Made by a program: the position numbers and the translations under genes. A DNA stretch of 64,000 bases from Hyphomicrobiales bacterium (GTDB lineage: Bacteria; Pseudomonadota; Alphaproteobacteria; Rhizobiales; Beijerinckiaceae): contig JANXWK010000016.1 of NCBI GenBank assembly GCA_025351165.1, forward strand, positions 1-64,000, given 5' to 3'. The notes under the pieces were generated by a model. It saw only the letters and a program-made list of their open reading frames with translations. It made no database searches and was not told where the DNA came from. How positions within the stretch are numbered: position 1 is the first letter of the stretch; each line of letters starts with the position of its first letter. Positions 45,869 to 55,080 of the stretch are shown piece by piece.

Positions 45869-45986
45869 GAAAGTTTACACAGGAGACATCAAACAAAGTG
45901 GAATGAACCACTCATAACCCTAACGAAAGGATCAATACTGTTAACCTAAACAAAAATGGTTAAAAAAGAATAGGAATGAGCCTGAT

Positions 45987-46172
45987 TTAAATCTTGAAAA
46001 AGCTGTCTGCGACATTTCGTCCAGTATTTTTTAAACCTATGGCTGTTTCAATTCTTTCAATCTCTGTTCTGAGCATTTCCACTGTGTTTTCCAACTCTTC
46101 AACAGACATGTAGTCGAGTGAGTCACCAATTTGATGTTTTACTTTTGATCTTTTGGGTTCATCATCTGACAT
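45987..46172 (-). CDS. DUF1192 family small protein
   Basis: 61-residue protein matching the DUF1192 pattern: LDYMSVEELENTVEMLRTEI, then the coiled-coil helix IERIETAIGLK and the conserved ADSFFKI end. The function is unknown. It is divergent from the quinone oxidoreductase gene, an arrangement common in Rhizobiales. AAAGGAGCT just upstream of its ATG is a strong ribosome-binding site. Confidence 0.88.
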   Translation of the reverse strand: MSDDEPKRSKVKHQIGDSLDYMSVEELENTVEMLRTEIERIETAIGLKNTGRNVADSFFKI

Positions 46173-46256
46173 TATTTCAGCTCCTTTAAAAAGCTACATT
46201 TATCACAAAACCCCAAAGCTAAAAGAGCAAACAGAATAACAGGCGAGAGAGCAAAT

Positions 46257-47291
46257 ATGATGAAAACAAGCATGATGAAGGATTTAAACTGTGATTTGCC
46301 CTCCACCATGAATATTATTGCCATCGAAAAACCAGGCGGGCCAGAGGTCCTCCAAATGCAGACCCGGCCTATGCCATATCCTGGCATAAACGAAATTCTG
46401 ATCAAAGTTTGTGCTGCCGGTATTAACAGGCCCGATGTTTTTCAACGACTTGGCAAGTATCCGCCCCCTATTGGCGCTCCAGATTACCCAGGCCTTGAAG
46501 TGGCAGGCCATATTGTAAAAATTGGCACATCTGTCACAAGCCATAAAGTTGGTGATAACGTCTGCGCGCTTCTTAGTGGTGGTGGCTATGCAGACTATGC
46601 AATTGCCAATCCTGTAACAACATTACCAATTCCTAGCTGCTTGACCTACATTGAAGCGGCAGCCCTGCCTGAAACTGTTTTTACCGTATGGAGTAACCTG
46701 TTTGACATTGGCAGGCTTGTAAAAGATGAATGGCTTTTAGTGCATGGTGGAACATCCGGCATTGGAACAATAGCAATACAAATGGCAAAAGCTTTTGGTG
46801 CTAAAGTCATCGCAACAGCAGGATCTGAAACAAAATGCCAGTTTTGCCTCAAGCTTGGTGCAGATTATGCTGTTAACTATCGCACAAGCGATTTTGTTGA
46901 TGCTTGCAGGTCAACAACTGGACAAAAAGGTGTCAACTTAATATTGGACATGGTTGGAGGCAGCTATACAGCTAAAAATCACGAGGCTGCAGCCATGGAC
47001 GGGCGCATCATTCAGATTGCAACACTGCAAGGTTCGAAAGTCGAGATTAACCTGAGCCAGATTATGAAAAAACGCTTGTGGCATACAGGATCGACCCTGC
47101 GTTCAAGACCAGACATTGAAAAACAGACCATAGCCAAATCCGTTGAAAAATATATATGGCCCCTGATTGAAAAAGGCCTCATACGCCCGGTCATTGATAC
47201 TGTCCTGCCTCTAAGTAAAGCAGCAAAAGCTCACCGCTTGATGGAAAAGAGCGATCATATTGGCAAAATAATACTTTCAACAGAGAGTTGA
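46257..47291 (+). CDS. NAD(P)H-quinone oxidoreductase (zinc-independent MDR family, PIG3 type)
   Basis: 344-residue medium-chain dehydrogenase/reductase. The N-terminal GroES-like fold (AAGINRPDVFQRLGKYPPP, the PIG3-type signature; VGDNVCALLSGGGYADYA) is followed by the Rossmann domain with LLVHGGTSGIGTIAIQMAK. Zinc-binding residues of alcohol dehydrogenases are missing, as in quinone reductases. The start may be 46257 or the ATG at 46308 (MNIIAIEKPGG), which is closer to family length; the extra residues from 46257 are not conserved. Divergent from DUF1192. Confidence 0.9.
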   Translation: MMKTSMMKDLNCDLPSTMNIIAIEKPGGPEVLQMQTRPMPYPGINEILIKVCAAGINRPDVFQRLGKYPPPIGAPDYPGLEVAGHIVKIGTSVTSHKVGDNVCALLSGGGYADYAIANPVTTLPIPSCLTYIEAAALPETVFTVWSNLFDIGRLVKDEWLLVHGGTSGIGTIAIQMAKAFGAKVIATAGSETKCQFCLKLGADYAVNYRTSDFVDACRSTTGQKGVNLILDMVGGSYTAKNHEAAAMDGRIIQIATLQGSKVEINLSQIMKKRLWHTGSTLRSRPDIEKQTIAKSVEKYIWPLIEKGLIRPVIDTVLPLSKAAKAHRLMEKSDHIGKIILSTES

Positions 47292-47471
47292 TAGAAGTGG
47301 ATTTGCCCAAAGCAACCCATTGCGAACTCATGAAAATAGAGCTATAGAGACGTTATCCACGTCATGTATGAACCTTGTCATGACGCTTCTACCCCTAAGA
47401 AGGCTGAGGCTTAAAGACTGCTATTTATTTTAACTAAAGCGCCAAAAGCGCAACATTGGAGAATTAGGCCC

Positions 47472-48185
47472 GTGACAGCAAAGCTTCTCATGCCAAAAGC
47501 CACAGCCGTATGGCTTGTTGAAAATAGTTCTCTGACATTTGAGCAGATAGCAGAATTTTGCACATTGCATCCCTTGGAAGTTAAAAGCATTGCAGATGGC
47601 GAAGTTGCTGGGGGCATAAAAGGGCAAAATCCACTTATGAATGGTCAGCTGACCCGTGAAATGCTGGACTCAGCGCAAAAAAATCCTAATCTTCGTCTGA
47701 AAGTTGCAGAATCAAAACTCCGCGTCCCTGAAGCAAAGCGCCGTAAAGGCCCACGTTACACACCTTTGTCACGCCGTCAGGATCGTCCAAATGCAATTCT
47801 ATGGCTTATTAAAAATCATCCCGAACTAAAAGATGCGCAGATTATGCGACTTGTGGGCACAACTAAACATACCATTGACCAAATCAAGACTCGCACTCAC
47901 TGGAATTCAGCAACTTTACAGCCAGTAGACCCTGTAGCTCTTAGCCTTTGCTCCCAGATTGATCTGGACTTTGAGGTTAACCGCTCTGCAAAAGATCGTC
48001 CAGTCATTGATACTGAACCAACACAAACATTGCTTCCAACAGAAATTACGACAGCTCCAAAACCAACAGGCCCAGTTTTTGCGCCTTCAGCACCAAAAGT
48101 CAAAGAGGTTGATGTTGATGCTGCAAGTGTATTTGCAAAATTAAAGGCCTTAAAATCAAGCGATGCTCCTGCAGCTGATAAATAG
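47472..48185 (+). CDS. trcR: DUF1013 protein, TrcR-like cell-cycle regulator
   Basis: 237-residue protein with the complete DUF1013 region (about 1-170): TAKLLMPKATAVWLVENSSL at the start, FCTLHPLEVKSIADGEVAGG, then RRKGPRYTPLSRRQDRPNAI and LVGTTKHTIDQIKTRTHWN. The two helix-turn-helix-like stretches fit DNA binding. In Caulobacter the homologous DUF1013 protein TrcR tracks with RNA polymerase and affects cell-cycle transcription. The C-terminal third is low complexity. The GTG start has a GGAG site upstream. The gap before it (47292-47471) has no other gene. Confidence 0.88.
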   Translation: MTAKLLMPKATAVWLVENSSLTFEQIAEFCTLHPLEVKSIADGEVAGGIKGQNPLMNGQLTREMLDSAQKNPNLRLKVAESKLRVPEAKRRKGPRYTPLSRRQDRPNAILWLIKNHPELKDAQIMRLVGTTKHTIDQIKTRTHWNSATLQPVDPVALSLCSQIDLDFEVNRSAKDRPVIDTEPTQTLLPTEITTAPKPTGPVFAPSAPKVKEVDVDAASVFAKLKALKSSDAPAADK

Positions 48186-48389
48186 AATTGTTTTAAAAGA
48201 AGTTTTAATTCAAGCCTCGTGTTTAACTTGCGCCATAGTCAAGCATGAGGCCCTTATATTGCACTACGATGACTGTTCTTATATGGATTTGCTCATGATT
48301 TATTCATTTGTGAGGGTGTATACTGGCGAAATAATACTATTTTAGTAGCAAAAATTAATAATTAGACTGGCTTTTGGAAGCAAACCTTA

Positions 48390-50804
48390 ATGCTGAGTGG
48401 TGTAAAACTTTCTGGCAAAAAATCATATGCTTACTTAAAAGCCACTATTATTTTAATATTCGCCTGGATTGCTCTGATTTCCCCCTGGTTGACTGGCAGG
48501 GCAACAATTCCATATGATGCAAAAGCACATTTTCAGGCACAGATTCAATTTCTTGCCCAAGCTATTCACAATGGAGACACACCTTTTTGGACTCCAAACA
48601 TATTTGCTGGGTCCCCGCAGATTGCTGACCCCCAGTCCATGATTTTTTCGCCTGCAATCTTGCTGGCCTTGTTCAATAAAAATCCAAGTTTCATGGCCGT
48701 CGATATTATGATGTTCACCTATATTCTTGTTGGTGCCATCGGTATTGTAATGTTCTTTAAAGATCATGGCTGGCATAGTTCTGGTGCTGTAGTTGCAGCC
48801 TTGGCTTTTGGCTTTGGAGCGTCCGCATCATCTCGAATTCAACACTTTGGCCAAATTCACAGTCTTTCGCTTTTTGCACTCACGCTTTGGCTATTGGCAA
48901 GGGGGCTGGAGCGAAAATCGATTACTTATGGCATTTTAAGCGGCCTTATGGCTGGATTAATGGTCGTAGAACCAGATCAGGTTGCATTTTTAGGTGTTAT
49001 ATTTCTGATTGGCTATGTTGTTCACTATCTGCTCTCGTCGAATAATCTGAAAATTTCCCTGTCGGGAGCCATCAAACCACTCACTGCGGGCACTATTGCA
49101 GCCACACTGCTTTCTGGCATTCCTATAATCATGACTTATCTTTTTGTGGAATCCTCAACTCGTCCGATGGTTGAATTTTCGGGCGTTATTGGCGGATCAC
49201 TCCATCCAGCCTCCTTGTTAACCGCTATCATAGGCGATTTATATGGTGCTGTTGATCAAGCTGTTGACTATTGGGGTCCTGGGAGCGCAAGCTGGGGCGA
49301 TAAAAACATTTATCTTGCCCAGAATATGGGACAGCTTTATGTCGGCGCTCTCCCGATTGCCGCAATTATAGTATTTGGACTATTTAATGGGGATATTTTC
49401 AGAAAAGAAATCCGTTATTTTACCATTTCACTAGTTGTCTCGATAATTTATGCAATTGGTCGCTTCACACCAGCATTCTATTTTATGTATGAATACATTC
49501 CTGGTGTAGATCTGTTTCGTCGTCCTGCAGATGCAACCTTTTTGATTGGCGTATTTTTAAGCATTATTGGCGGCTATGTTGTTCACAGACAAATGACTGC
49601 AACCTCAAAAGCTACAAGATGCAGGGACATTGCAGGTCTCACTGCAATTATCTTACTGGTTATTTTGGCATCTGCCCTGGCATTTCATCAAAAGCACGAA
49701 AATGATGCATTAAAACCAATCCTGCTGTCTTTTGGTTTCTTGATTTTAGCTGTTACAGGCCTTTTCTTTACCCGCATCAATTTTGTAAAGTCCAGTCCAG
49801 TCATGATTACAGCTTTAGCTGCATTTTTTATGGTGGCTGACATAAGTATTAATCAAGGCCCAAATGAATCAACAGCTTTATCTCCAAAAGAGTTTGAACC
49901 TCTTGATCCCCAAGGCGCTAATGAAACGGTTCAGCTTATCAAAGCGCGTCTGCGTCAAGGTTCCAAGCCGGACCGCCGCGACCGTGTTGAACTTGTTGGC
50001 CTGGGTTTCTATTGGCCTAATGTTGCACTTGTTCAGGGGTTTGACAGTACACTTGGTTACAATCCTTTGCGTATTGCAGAGTTTTCGCAGGCCACTGGCG
50101 CATCTGATATCGTGGTTGGGCCAAAAGACAGGGAATTTACGCCTTTATTTCCTTCATACCGCTCACTTATGGCCGATATGCTCGGCTTACGGCTTATAAT
50201 CTGTGGCATACCCATCGAAAAAGTGGACGCAGCTCTCAAGCCTGGTGACCTTATTCCACTGGGCCGCACAAAAGATGGCTACGCTTATGAAAATCCGCGT
50301 GCTTTGCCCAGAGCCATGTTTGTAACCAACTGGCTGCAGGCTGATTTTGATGAGTTGCTCAAAACCGGTAAATGGCCTAAGTTTAATCCGCGTCAGACAG
50401 TTTTACTCGAATCTGCTCCAGAAATGGAAATACCTGAAAAAACTGTTCAAAAAAATACCCAGACACCAAATGCCCAGGTTTCCATTGATGAATACCACAA
50501 TGGCAAAATTGAAATATCTGTTGATTCAAGTCAGCCTGGATTTTTGGTGCTCAACGATAGTTACCATCCATGGTGGTATGCAAGTGTTGATGATGCCCCT
50601 GCCGAGGTCATGAAAGCAAATGTAATTTTTAGAGCTGTTAAAGTGCCAGCTGGTAAACATACTGTAATATTTGAGTTTCGCCCCTTGGATGGCACAGCAA
50701 CTGAGTTGAAAGAAATGTTTCAAAGCGATGAACCTGTAGTTAAAGCAGATTCACCTGTAAAAACGGCTGATGAGACTGCCAACATAAAAGATGTGCGCAA
50801 TTGA
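48390..50804 (+). CDS. large YfhO-type polytopic membrane protein
   Basis: 804-residue inner-membrane protein. About twelve hydrophobic helices occupy residues 12-490, and a soluble domain of some 300 residues follows. The periplasmic-facing start (PYDAKAHFQAQIQFLAQAIH, then FWTPNIFAGSPQIADPQSM) is typical of YfhO/DUF6044-like and GT-C-fold glycosyltransferase-like proteins. The C-terminal end, with FLVLNDSYHPWWYASVDDAP and GKHTVIFEFRP, is the conserved YfhO beta domain. In Gram-positive bacteria YfhO helps glycosylate teichoic acids; here the role is unknown. It is followed by epmA with a small overlap of frames but a separate likely start. Confidence 0.85.
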   Translation: MLSGVKLSGKKSYAYLKATIILIFAWIALISPWLTGRATIPYDAKAHFQAQIQFLAQAIHNGDTPFWTPNIFAGSPQIADPQSMIFSPAILLALFNKNPSFMAVDIMMFTYILVGAIGIVMFFKDHGWHSSGAVVAALAFGFGASASSRIQHFGQIHSLSLFALTLWLLARGLERKSITYGILSGLMAGLMVVEPDQVAFLGVIFLIGYVVHYLLSSNNLKISLSGAIKPLTAGTIAATLLSGIPIIMTYLFVESSTRPMVEFSGVIGGSLHPASLLTAIIGDLYGAVDQAVDYWGPGSASWGDKNIYLAQNMGQLYVGALPIAAIIVFGLFNGDIFRKEIRYFTISLVVSIIYAIGRFTPAFYFMYEYIPGVDLFRRPADATFLIGVFLSIIGGYVVHRQMTATSKATRCRDIAGLTAIILLVILASALAFHQKHENDALKPILLSFGFLILAVTGLFFTRINFVKSSPVMITALAAFFMVADISINQGPNESTALSPKEFEPLDPQGANETVQLIKARLRQGSKPDRRDRVELVGLGFYWPNVALVQGFDSTLGYNPLRIAEFSQATGASDIVVGPKDREFTPLFPSYRSLMADMLGLRLIICGIPIEKVDAALKPGDLIPLGRTKDGYAYENPRALPRAMFVTNWLQADFDELLKTGKWPKFNPRQTVLLESAPEMEIPEKTVQKNTQTPNAQVSIDEYHNGKIEISVDSSQPGFLVLNDSYHPWWYASVDDAPAEVMKANVIFRAVKVPAGKHTVIFEFRPLDGTATELKEMFQSDEPVVKADSPVKTADETANIKDVRN

Positions 50805-50856
50805 ACATGTTTTTAAAACTTTTTTCAGTTTTCTATATCACCTCCAAAGACAGAAA

Positions 50857-51897
50857 ATGAACCAGAAATCCTCTTTTTGGATAAAGCATGTGCACCAGGA
50901 CAGGCGTAGCAGGCTCTTGCAGCGCAATACGGTGACAAAAGCAACCCGCAACTTTTTTGAAAATAAGAATTTTACAGAAGTTGAAACGGCTATTTTACAG
51001 GTTTCACCCGGTAATGAAACACACCTGCACGGGTTTGAGACCAAGCTTATAAAACCCGACTTGTCTGTGCAGCAATTATATCTTCACACATCACCTGAAT
51101 TTGCCTGCAAAAAATTGCTGAGCGCGGGTGAACAGCGCATCTTTACCTTTGCCCGCGTATTTCGCAATCGTGAACGAGGTGCATTGCACAGTCCAGAATT
51201 TACAATGCTGGAGTGGTATCGGGTTGGTGAACATTACACTCAGCTTATGAGTGACTGCGCTGAATTGATAAGCAATGCAGCAACATTAACAGGGGCTGAA
51301 AGTTTATGCTTTAAAAACAAAACTTGTAATCCATACATCCTGCCTGAACGCATCACCATATGTGAAGCGTTTCAGCGTTTTGCAGATATTGATCTTGCAT
51401 CCACATTTTCAAGCACTGAGACAGACCGGAATGCTCTTGCAGCATATGCACGCAACAAGAATGTGCGTATTGCAGAAGATGATACCTGGTCTGATATTTT
51501 CAGTCGTATCTTATGCGAATTTGTTGAACCAAATCTGGGGCTTGAACAGCTAACAATTCTCTATGATTATCCTGTATCAGAAGCAGCCCTTGCAAGGCCT
51601 AAACCACAGGCTCCGCATCTTGCCGAACGCTTTGAGCTTTATGCCTGCGGGGTGGAACTTGCCAATGCCTTTGGAGAGCTTACAAATGTGGATGAACAGC
51701 GCAAACGCTTTGATGCAGACATGCGCGAGAAACAGCGTATTTATGGAGAGAGCTATCCTCTGGATGAAGATTTTCTGACAAGCCTTGCCCATATGCCAGA
51801 GGCTTGCGGCGCAGCTCTGGGGTTTGACAGATTGGTAATGCTGCTGACTAGTGCAGGTAAAATTGATGATGTAATGTGGGCGGGAGTACCAGGTTAA
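50857..51897 (+). CDS. epmA: EF-P lysine aminoacylase EpmA (GenX/PoxA)
   Basis: Paralogue of class II lysyl-tRNA synthetase that attaches beta-lysine to the conserved lysine of elongation factor P. 346 residues, lacking the N-terminal tRNA-binding domain as expected. Motif 2 reads FRNRERGALHSPEFTMLEWY; motif 3 is GAALGFDRLVML. ATG at 50857 fits the family start (MNQKSSFWIK); an earlier in-frame ATG at 50791 lies inside the YfhO gene. epmB lies 200 bp downstream, efp 13 kb upstream. Confidence 0.95.
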   Translation: MNQKSSFWIKHVHQDRRSRLLQRNTVTKATRNFFENKNFTEVETAILQVSPGNETHLHGFETKLIKPDLSVQQLYLHTSPEFACKKLLSAGEQRIFTFARVFRNRERGALHSPEFTMLEWYRVGEHYTQLMSDCAELISNAATLTGAESLCFKNKTCNPYILPERITICEAFQRFADIDLASTFSSTETDRNALAAYARNKNVRIAEDDTWSDIFSRILCEFVEPNLGLEQLTILYDYPVSEAALARPKPQAPHLAERFELYACGVELANAFGELTNVDEQRKRFDADMREKQRIYGESYPLDEDFLTSLAHMPEACGAALGFDRLVMLLTSAGKIDDVMWAGVPG

Positions 51898-52021
51898 GTG
51901 TTTAATCTGCTTTGCCAAATTTGCTTATGCCAAGTGGGTTTTTATTTTGACAGACAGCACCTGCTGGACTCTAACTGTAAAGAGATTGACTTCGTAGCCT
52001 TTGGTAGAAAGAGATATTATA

Positions 52022-52064
52022 AATATTCTGTTTGAATATTCCGCATTGTAAACAGAATATTCAA
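52022..52064. promoter_or_regulatory. overlapping inverted repeats upstream of epmB
   Basis: Two overlapping perfect inverted repeats: AATATTCTGTT (52022-52032) with AACAGAATATT (52051-52061), and TTGAATATTC (52032-52041) with GAATATTCAA (52055-52064). They lie 34 bp before the epmB start. They could be an operator or the end of the epmA message; there is no T-run directly after the structure, so a terminator is less likely. Confidence 0.45.
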
Positions 52065-52097
52065 CCTATCTTAAACGCTTTTTAAAGAGACAATGTT

Positions 52098-53150
52098 TTG
52101 GTAAATACCACTACCCTGCGCACACCATCTGATCTTCTTTTGGCTGGTTTAATCACGCCGCAAATGCAGGCTGACATTACAAAAGTAGCCAGCAAATATA
52201 CCATTGCCATTTCCCCTGCCATGGCTTCACTCATTGATCCTTTAAACCCTGATGATCCCATTGCCCGCCAGTTTGTGCCGCAAGCAGCAGAGCTCATCAC
52301 CACTCTAAATGAACGCAGTGATCCTATTGGAGATGAGGCGCACTCCCCTGTCAAAGGTATTGTCCACCGCTACCCAGATCGCGTGCTGCTCAAACTGCTG
52401 CATACCTGCCCTGTTTACTGTCGTTTCTGCTTTCGGCGCGAGGTCGTGGGGCCGCAAGGCGCTGGAAATCTGGATGCTGATGAACAGGTCAAGGCGCTTG
52501 ATTATATTGCTGCCAACCCGCAGATTTGGGAGGTGATTCTCACAGGTGGTGATCCTCTCATGCTTTCTCCCCGCCGCATTCAGAGTGCACTGGAAAAGCT
52601 TGGCAGTATCAGCCATGTAAAGATTATCCGCTGGCATACCCGTGTACCAATAGTCACACCCAATCAAATAACAGCGGAAATGGCTGATGCACTCAGCAGT
52701 ACCAGTAAAACCATATACATGGCAATTCATGCCAACCATCCACGCGAGTTTACCCCCAAAGCTTGCCATGCCCTACAGCGTTTGCGTAAAACAGGAATTG
52801 TACTTGTCAGCCAGACGGTCCTGCTTAAAAACATCAATGACGATGCAGATACTCTTGAAAAACTCATGCGCTGTTTTGTAGAAAATGGCGTGAAACCCTA
52901 TTATCTGCACCATGCGGATCTAGCCCCTGGCACATCGCATTTTCGCACCAGCATTACGAAGGGGCAGGCTTTAATGCGCGCCTTGCAGGGCCGTTTATCG
53001 GGCCTGTGCCTGCCAACCTACGTGCTGGATATTCCAGGAGGTTTTGGCAAAGCCCCCATTGGTCCAGATTACGCAATACAAAAAGGAAACGGAAACTGGC
53101 AGGTAACAGACTATAATGGCAAAATGCATGAGATTGAGAATATAAGCTGA
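52098..53150 (+). CDS. epmB: EF-P (R)-beta-lysine synthase EpmB (lysine 2,3-aminomutase-like radical SAM)
   Basis: Radical-SAM, PLP-dependent enzyme that isomerises lysine to (R)-beta-lysine, the substrate of EpmA. 350 residues. The iron-sulphur motif CPVYCRFC (Cys104, Cys108, Cys111) and ILTGGDPLMLSPRRI are typical, as are IRWHTRVPIVTP and VLDIPGGFGKAP with the expected PLP-related residues. The TTG start at 52098 has AAAGAG upstream; an internal ATG at 52164 would truncate the N-terminus. Together with efp and epmA it completes the beta-lysylation route apart from the hydroxylase EpmC, which is commonly absent. Confidence 0.93.
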   Translation: MVNTTTLRTPSDLLLAGLITPQMQADITKVASKYTIAISPAMASLIDPLNPDDPIARQFVPQAAELITTLNERSDPIGDEAHSPVKGIVHRYPDRVLLKLLHTCPVYCRFCFRREVVGPQGAGNLDADEQVKALDYIAANPQIWEVILTGGDPLMLSPRRIQSALEKLGSISHVKIIRWHTRVPIVTPNQITAEMADALSSTSKTIYMAIHANHPREFTPKACHALQRLRKTGIVLVSQTVLLKNINDDADTLEKLMRCFVENGVKPYYLHHADLAPGTSHFRTSITKGQALMRALQGRLSGLCLPTYVLDIPGGFGKAPIGPDYAIQKGNGNWQVTDYNGKMHEIENIS

Positions 53151-53273
53151 TTTCAGATCCTGTTATCCCAACATAAAATGCAGGCGGAAATCCATATTAA
53201 AATTAAAAAAGACTGATTACCTTCCATCCCTCTGGTGTGAAAAATAATAAAAGTACTGACTTTAATATTTTTA

Positions 53274-54362
53274 CTATACAAAATGTTTGGACAATTTCAA
53301 ACCTTGCGCCTGATAATTTGAGTTCAAATCTTGTCCATAGAGCGTTTTTGGCTGCTCGCACATATGCTCATACACAAGGCGACCCACAACCTGCCCATCT
53401 TCCAAAATAAATGGCACATCGTGCGAGCGTACTTCCAGCACAGCCCTGGCGCCTGATCCACCTGATGCAGAATGTCCAAAACCTGGATCAAAAAACCCAG
53501 CATAATGCACACGAAACTCTCCAACCAGCGGATCAAAAGGTGTCATTTCTGCTGCGTAATCTGGTGGCACATGCACAGCTTCCTTGCTTGCCAGAATATA
53601 AAACTGACCTGGATCAAGCACCAATGCGCCGTTCCCGTCTGCTTGCAAAGGCTCCCAGAAATCAGCTATTTTATGAGCTGCAACCTTGTCCATATCAACC
53701 AGACCAGTATAGCGCTTGGCGCGATAACCAATCAGGCCCTGACTGTCAAAACCAGACAAATCAACGCTGATTGCGACACCCCCAATTAAGGATGCATCTG
53801 CGTCAGACACCAGCTTTTGCTCGCTATGGAGCTGATGCAATTCGGCATTATCCAAGCGCGGCATGCCTGTACGAAACCGTATTTGGCTAAGGCGTGACCC
53901 TTGGCGCACCAGCACAGGAAAGGTACGTGGGCTGATTTCTGCGTAAAGCTGACCATGATAGCCTGCTGGTATTTGGTCAAATTCTGCGCCTTCATTGGTA
54001 ATGACCCGTGTAAATACATCCAGCCGCCCTGTTGAGCTTTTAGGATTTGCAGATGCGCAGATATGGGCTGGCAGGGCCATATTTTCCATAAGTTCAGCAA
54101 TATACACACAGCCAGTTTCCAGCACCGCACCTCTTGTCAGATCCATTTCATGAAGGGAAAGCGCTTCAATCCTGTTTAAAACTGATCGCCCAGCGCCTGG
54201 AAGAAAGCTTGCTCTCATGCGCCATACACGATGACCCAACCTTAAATCAAGACTGCCAGGCTGCACTTGATTAGGGGCAACAGCCTGGGCAAGATTAACG
54301 TAACCAGATGAAATCAGGCTATTGATCATTGCATCTGAAAAAATACCATTCTCTAAACTCAC
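53274..54362 (-). CDS. dcd: 2'-deoxycytidine 5'-triphosphate deaminase (long Rhizobiales form)
   Basis: Converts dCTP to dUTP for thymidylate synthesis. At 362 residues it is the double-domain form found in Rhizobiales, about twice the E. coli Dcd length. Two dUTPase-fold halves are visible: the first includes GSLDLRLGHRVWRMRASFLP and ANPKSSTGRLDVFTRVI; the second includes DPGQFYILASKEAVHVPPDY and YAGFFDPGFGHSASGGSGAR. Start ATG at 54362. It is flanked by the divergent gene apaG, with 164 bp between them. Confidence 0.93.
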   Translation of the reverse strand: MSLENGIFSDAMINSLISSGYVNLAQAVAPNQVQPGSLDLRLGHRVWRMRASFLPGAGRSVLNRIEALSLHEMDLTRGAVLETGCVYIAELMENMALPAHICASANPKSSTGRLDVFTRVITNEGAEFDQIPAGYHGQLYAEISPRTFPVLVRQGSRLSQIRFRTGMPRLDNAELHQLHSEQKLVSDADASLIGGVAISVDLSGFDSQGLIGYRAKRYTGLVDMDKVAAHKIADFWEPLQADGNGALVLDPGQFYILASKEAVHVPPDYAAEMTPFDPLVGEFRVHYAGFFDPGFGHSASGGSGARAVLEVRSHDVPFILEDGQVVGRLVYEHMCEQPKTLYGQDLNSNYQAQGLKLSKHFV

Positions 54363-54526
54363 GTTACACTACCAATACTATTGCCTAAAATAAAAACTCT
54401 TCCGTCATAATGACTAATCTGGGTAAAAATACAATTGAGCTTCAAGCTCAAACATAACAAAAGTTTGCAAAAGAGACTGGAAGCATATAATATTCAATCT
54501 GCACCCTGCATAACACTGAATAAATC

Positions 54527-54919
54527 ATGTACCAGAAAATTACAGACAATATAAAAATTACAGTCGTACCAGCCTATCTGGATGAACAGTCAAAACCAGA
54601 TAAAAACCAATATTTTTGGGCTTACACCATTCAAATTATTAATTTGCGTGACGTGCCAGTTCAGCTTTTATCACGCTACTGGAAAATAACCGACGCTAAT
54701 GGTCGCGTAAACGAAATACACGGAGAAGGCGTTGTAGGCCAGCAGCCTGTTATTCCTCCCTCTCATAGTTTTGAGTATACTAGCGGTTGCCCACTTGAGA
54801 CATCGCAGGGATTTATGGTCGGGCATTACAATATGATGGATCATGATGGATTGATGTTTTTAATAAATATTCCTGCTTTTTCGTTGGATAGCCCGTTTGA
54901 GTCCCGTATCTTAAATTAA
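54527..54919 (+). CDS. apaG: ApaG family protein
   Basis: 130-residue single-domain protein with an FN3-like fold: WAYTIQIINLRDVPVQLLSR, WKITDANGRVNEIHGEGVVG and TSQGFMVGHYNMMDHDG are the conserved ApaG segments. In E. coli it lies by apaH and is linked to Ap4A metabolism and magnesium/cobalt effects, but its own activity is unclear. The start ATG is the only plausible one. The next gene, cpdR, lies 161 bp away. Confidence 0.95.
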   Translation: MYQKITDNIKITVVPAYLDEQSKPDKNQYFWAYTIQIINLRDVPVQLLSRYWKITDANGRVNEIHGEGVVGQQPVIPPSHSFEYTSGCPLETSQGFMVGHYNMMDHDGLMFLINIPAFSLDSPFESRILN

Positions 54920-55080
54920 AGCATGCCAAAAAATATCCTTTCAAATAGTTACATAGACGCAGCAAAGAACCAGAACGAGTTGATTTTAAAACGATTTCGT
55001 TGCACAGGTAACTTAACATGATAACTTAATATCAAATTAGCTACGCGCTAAGCAAATTGAAAAATGCGGATTCCTGAATA

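Noticed and set aside
45870-45986. SAM-type riboswitch, or a Met-codon leader peptide, for the met operon
   Set aside because: I could not match the leader to a known SAM or SAH riboswitch by eye, and the only short frame (8 codons, MSGSFHFV) has no run of Met codons.
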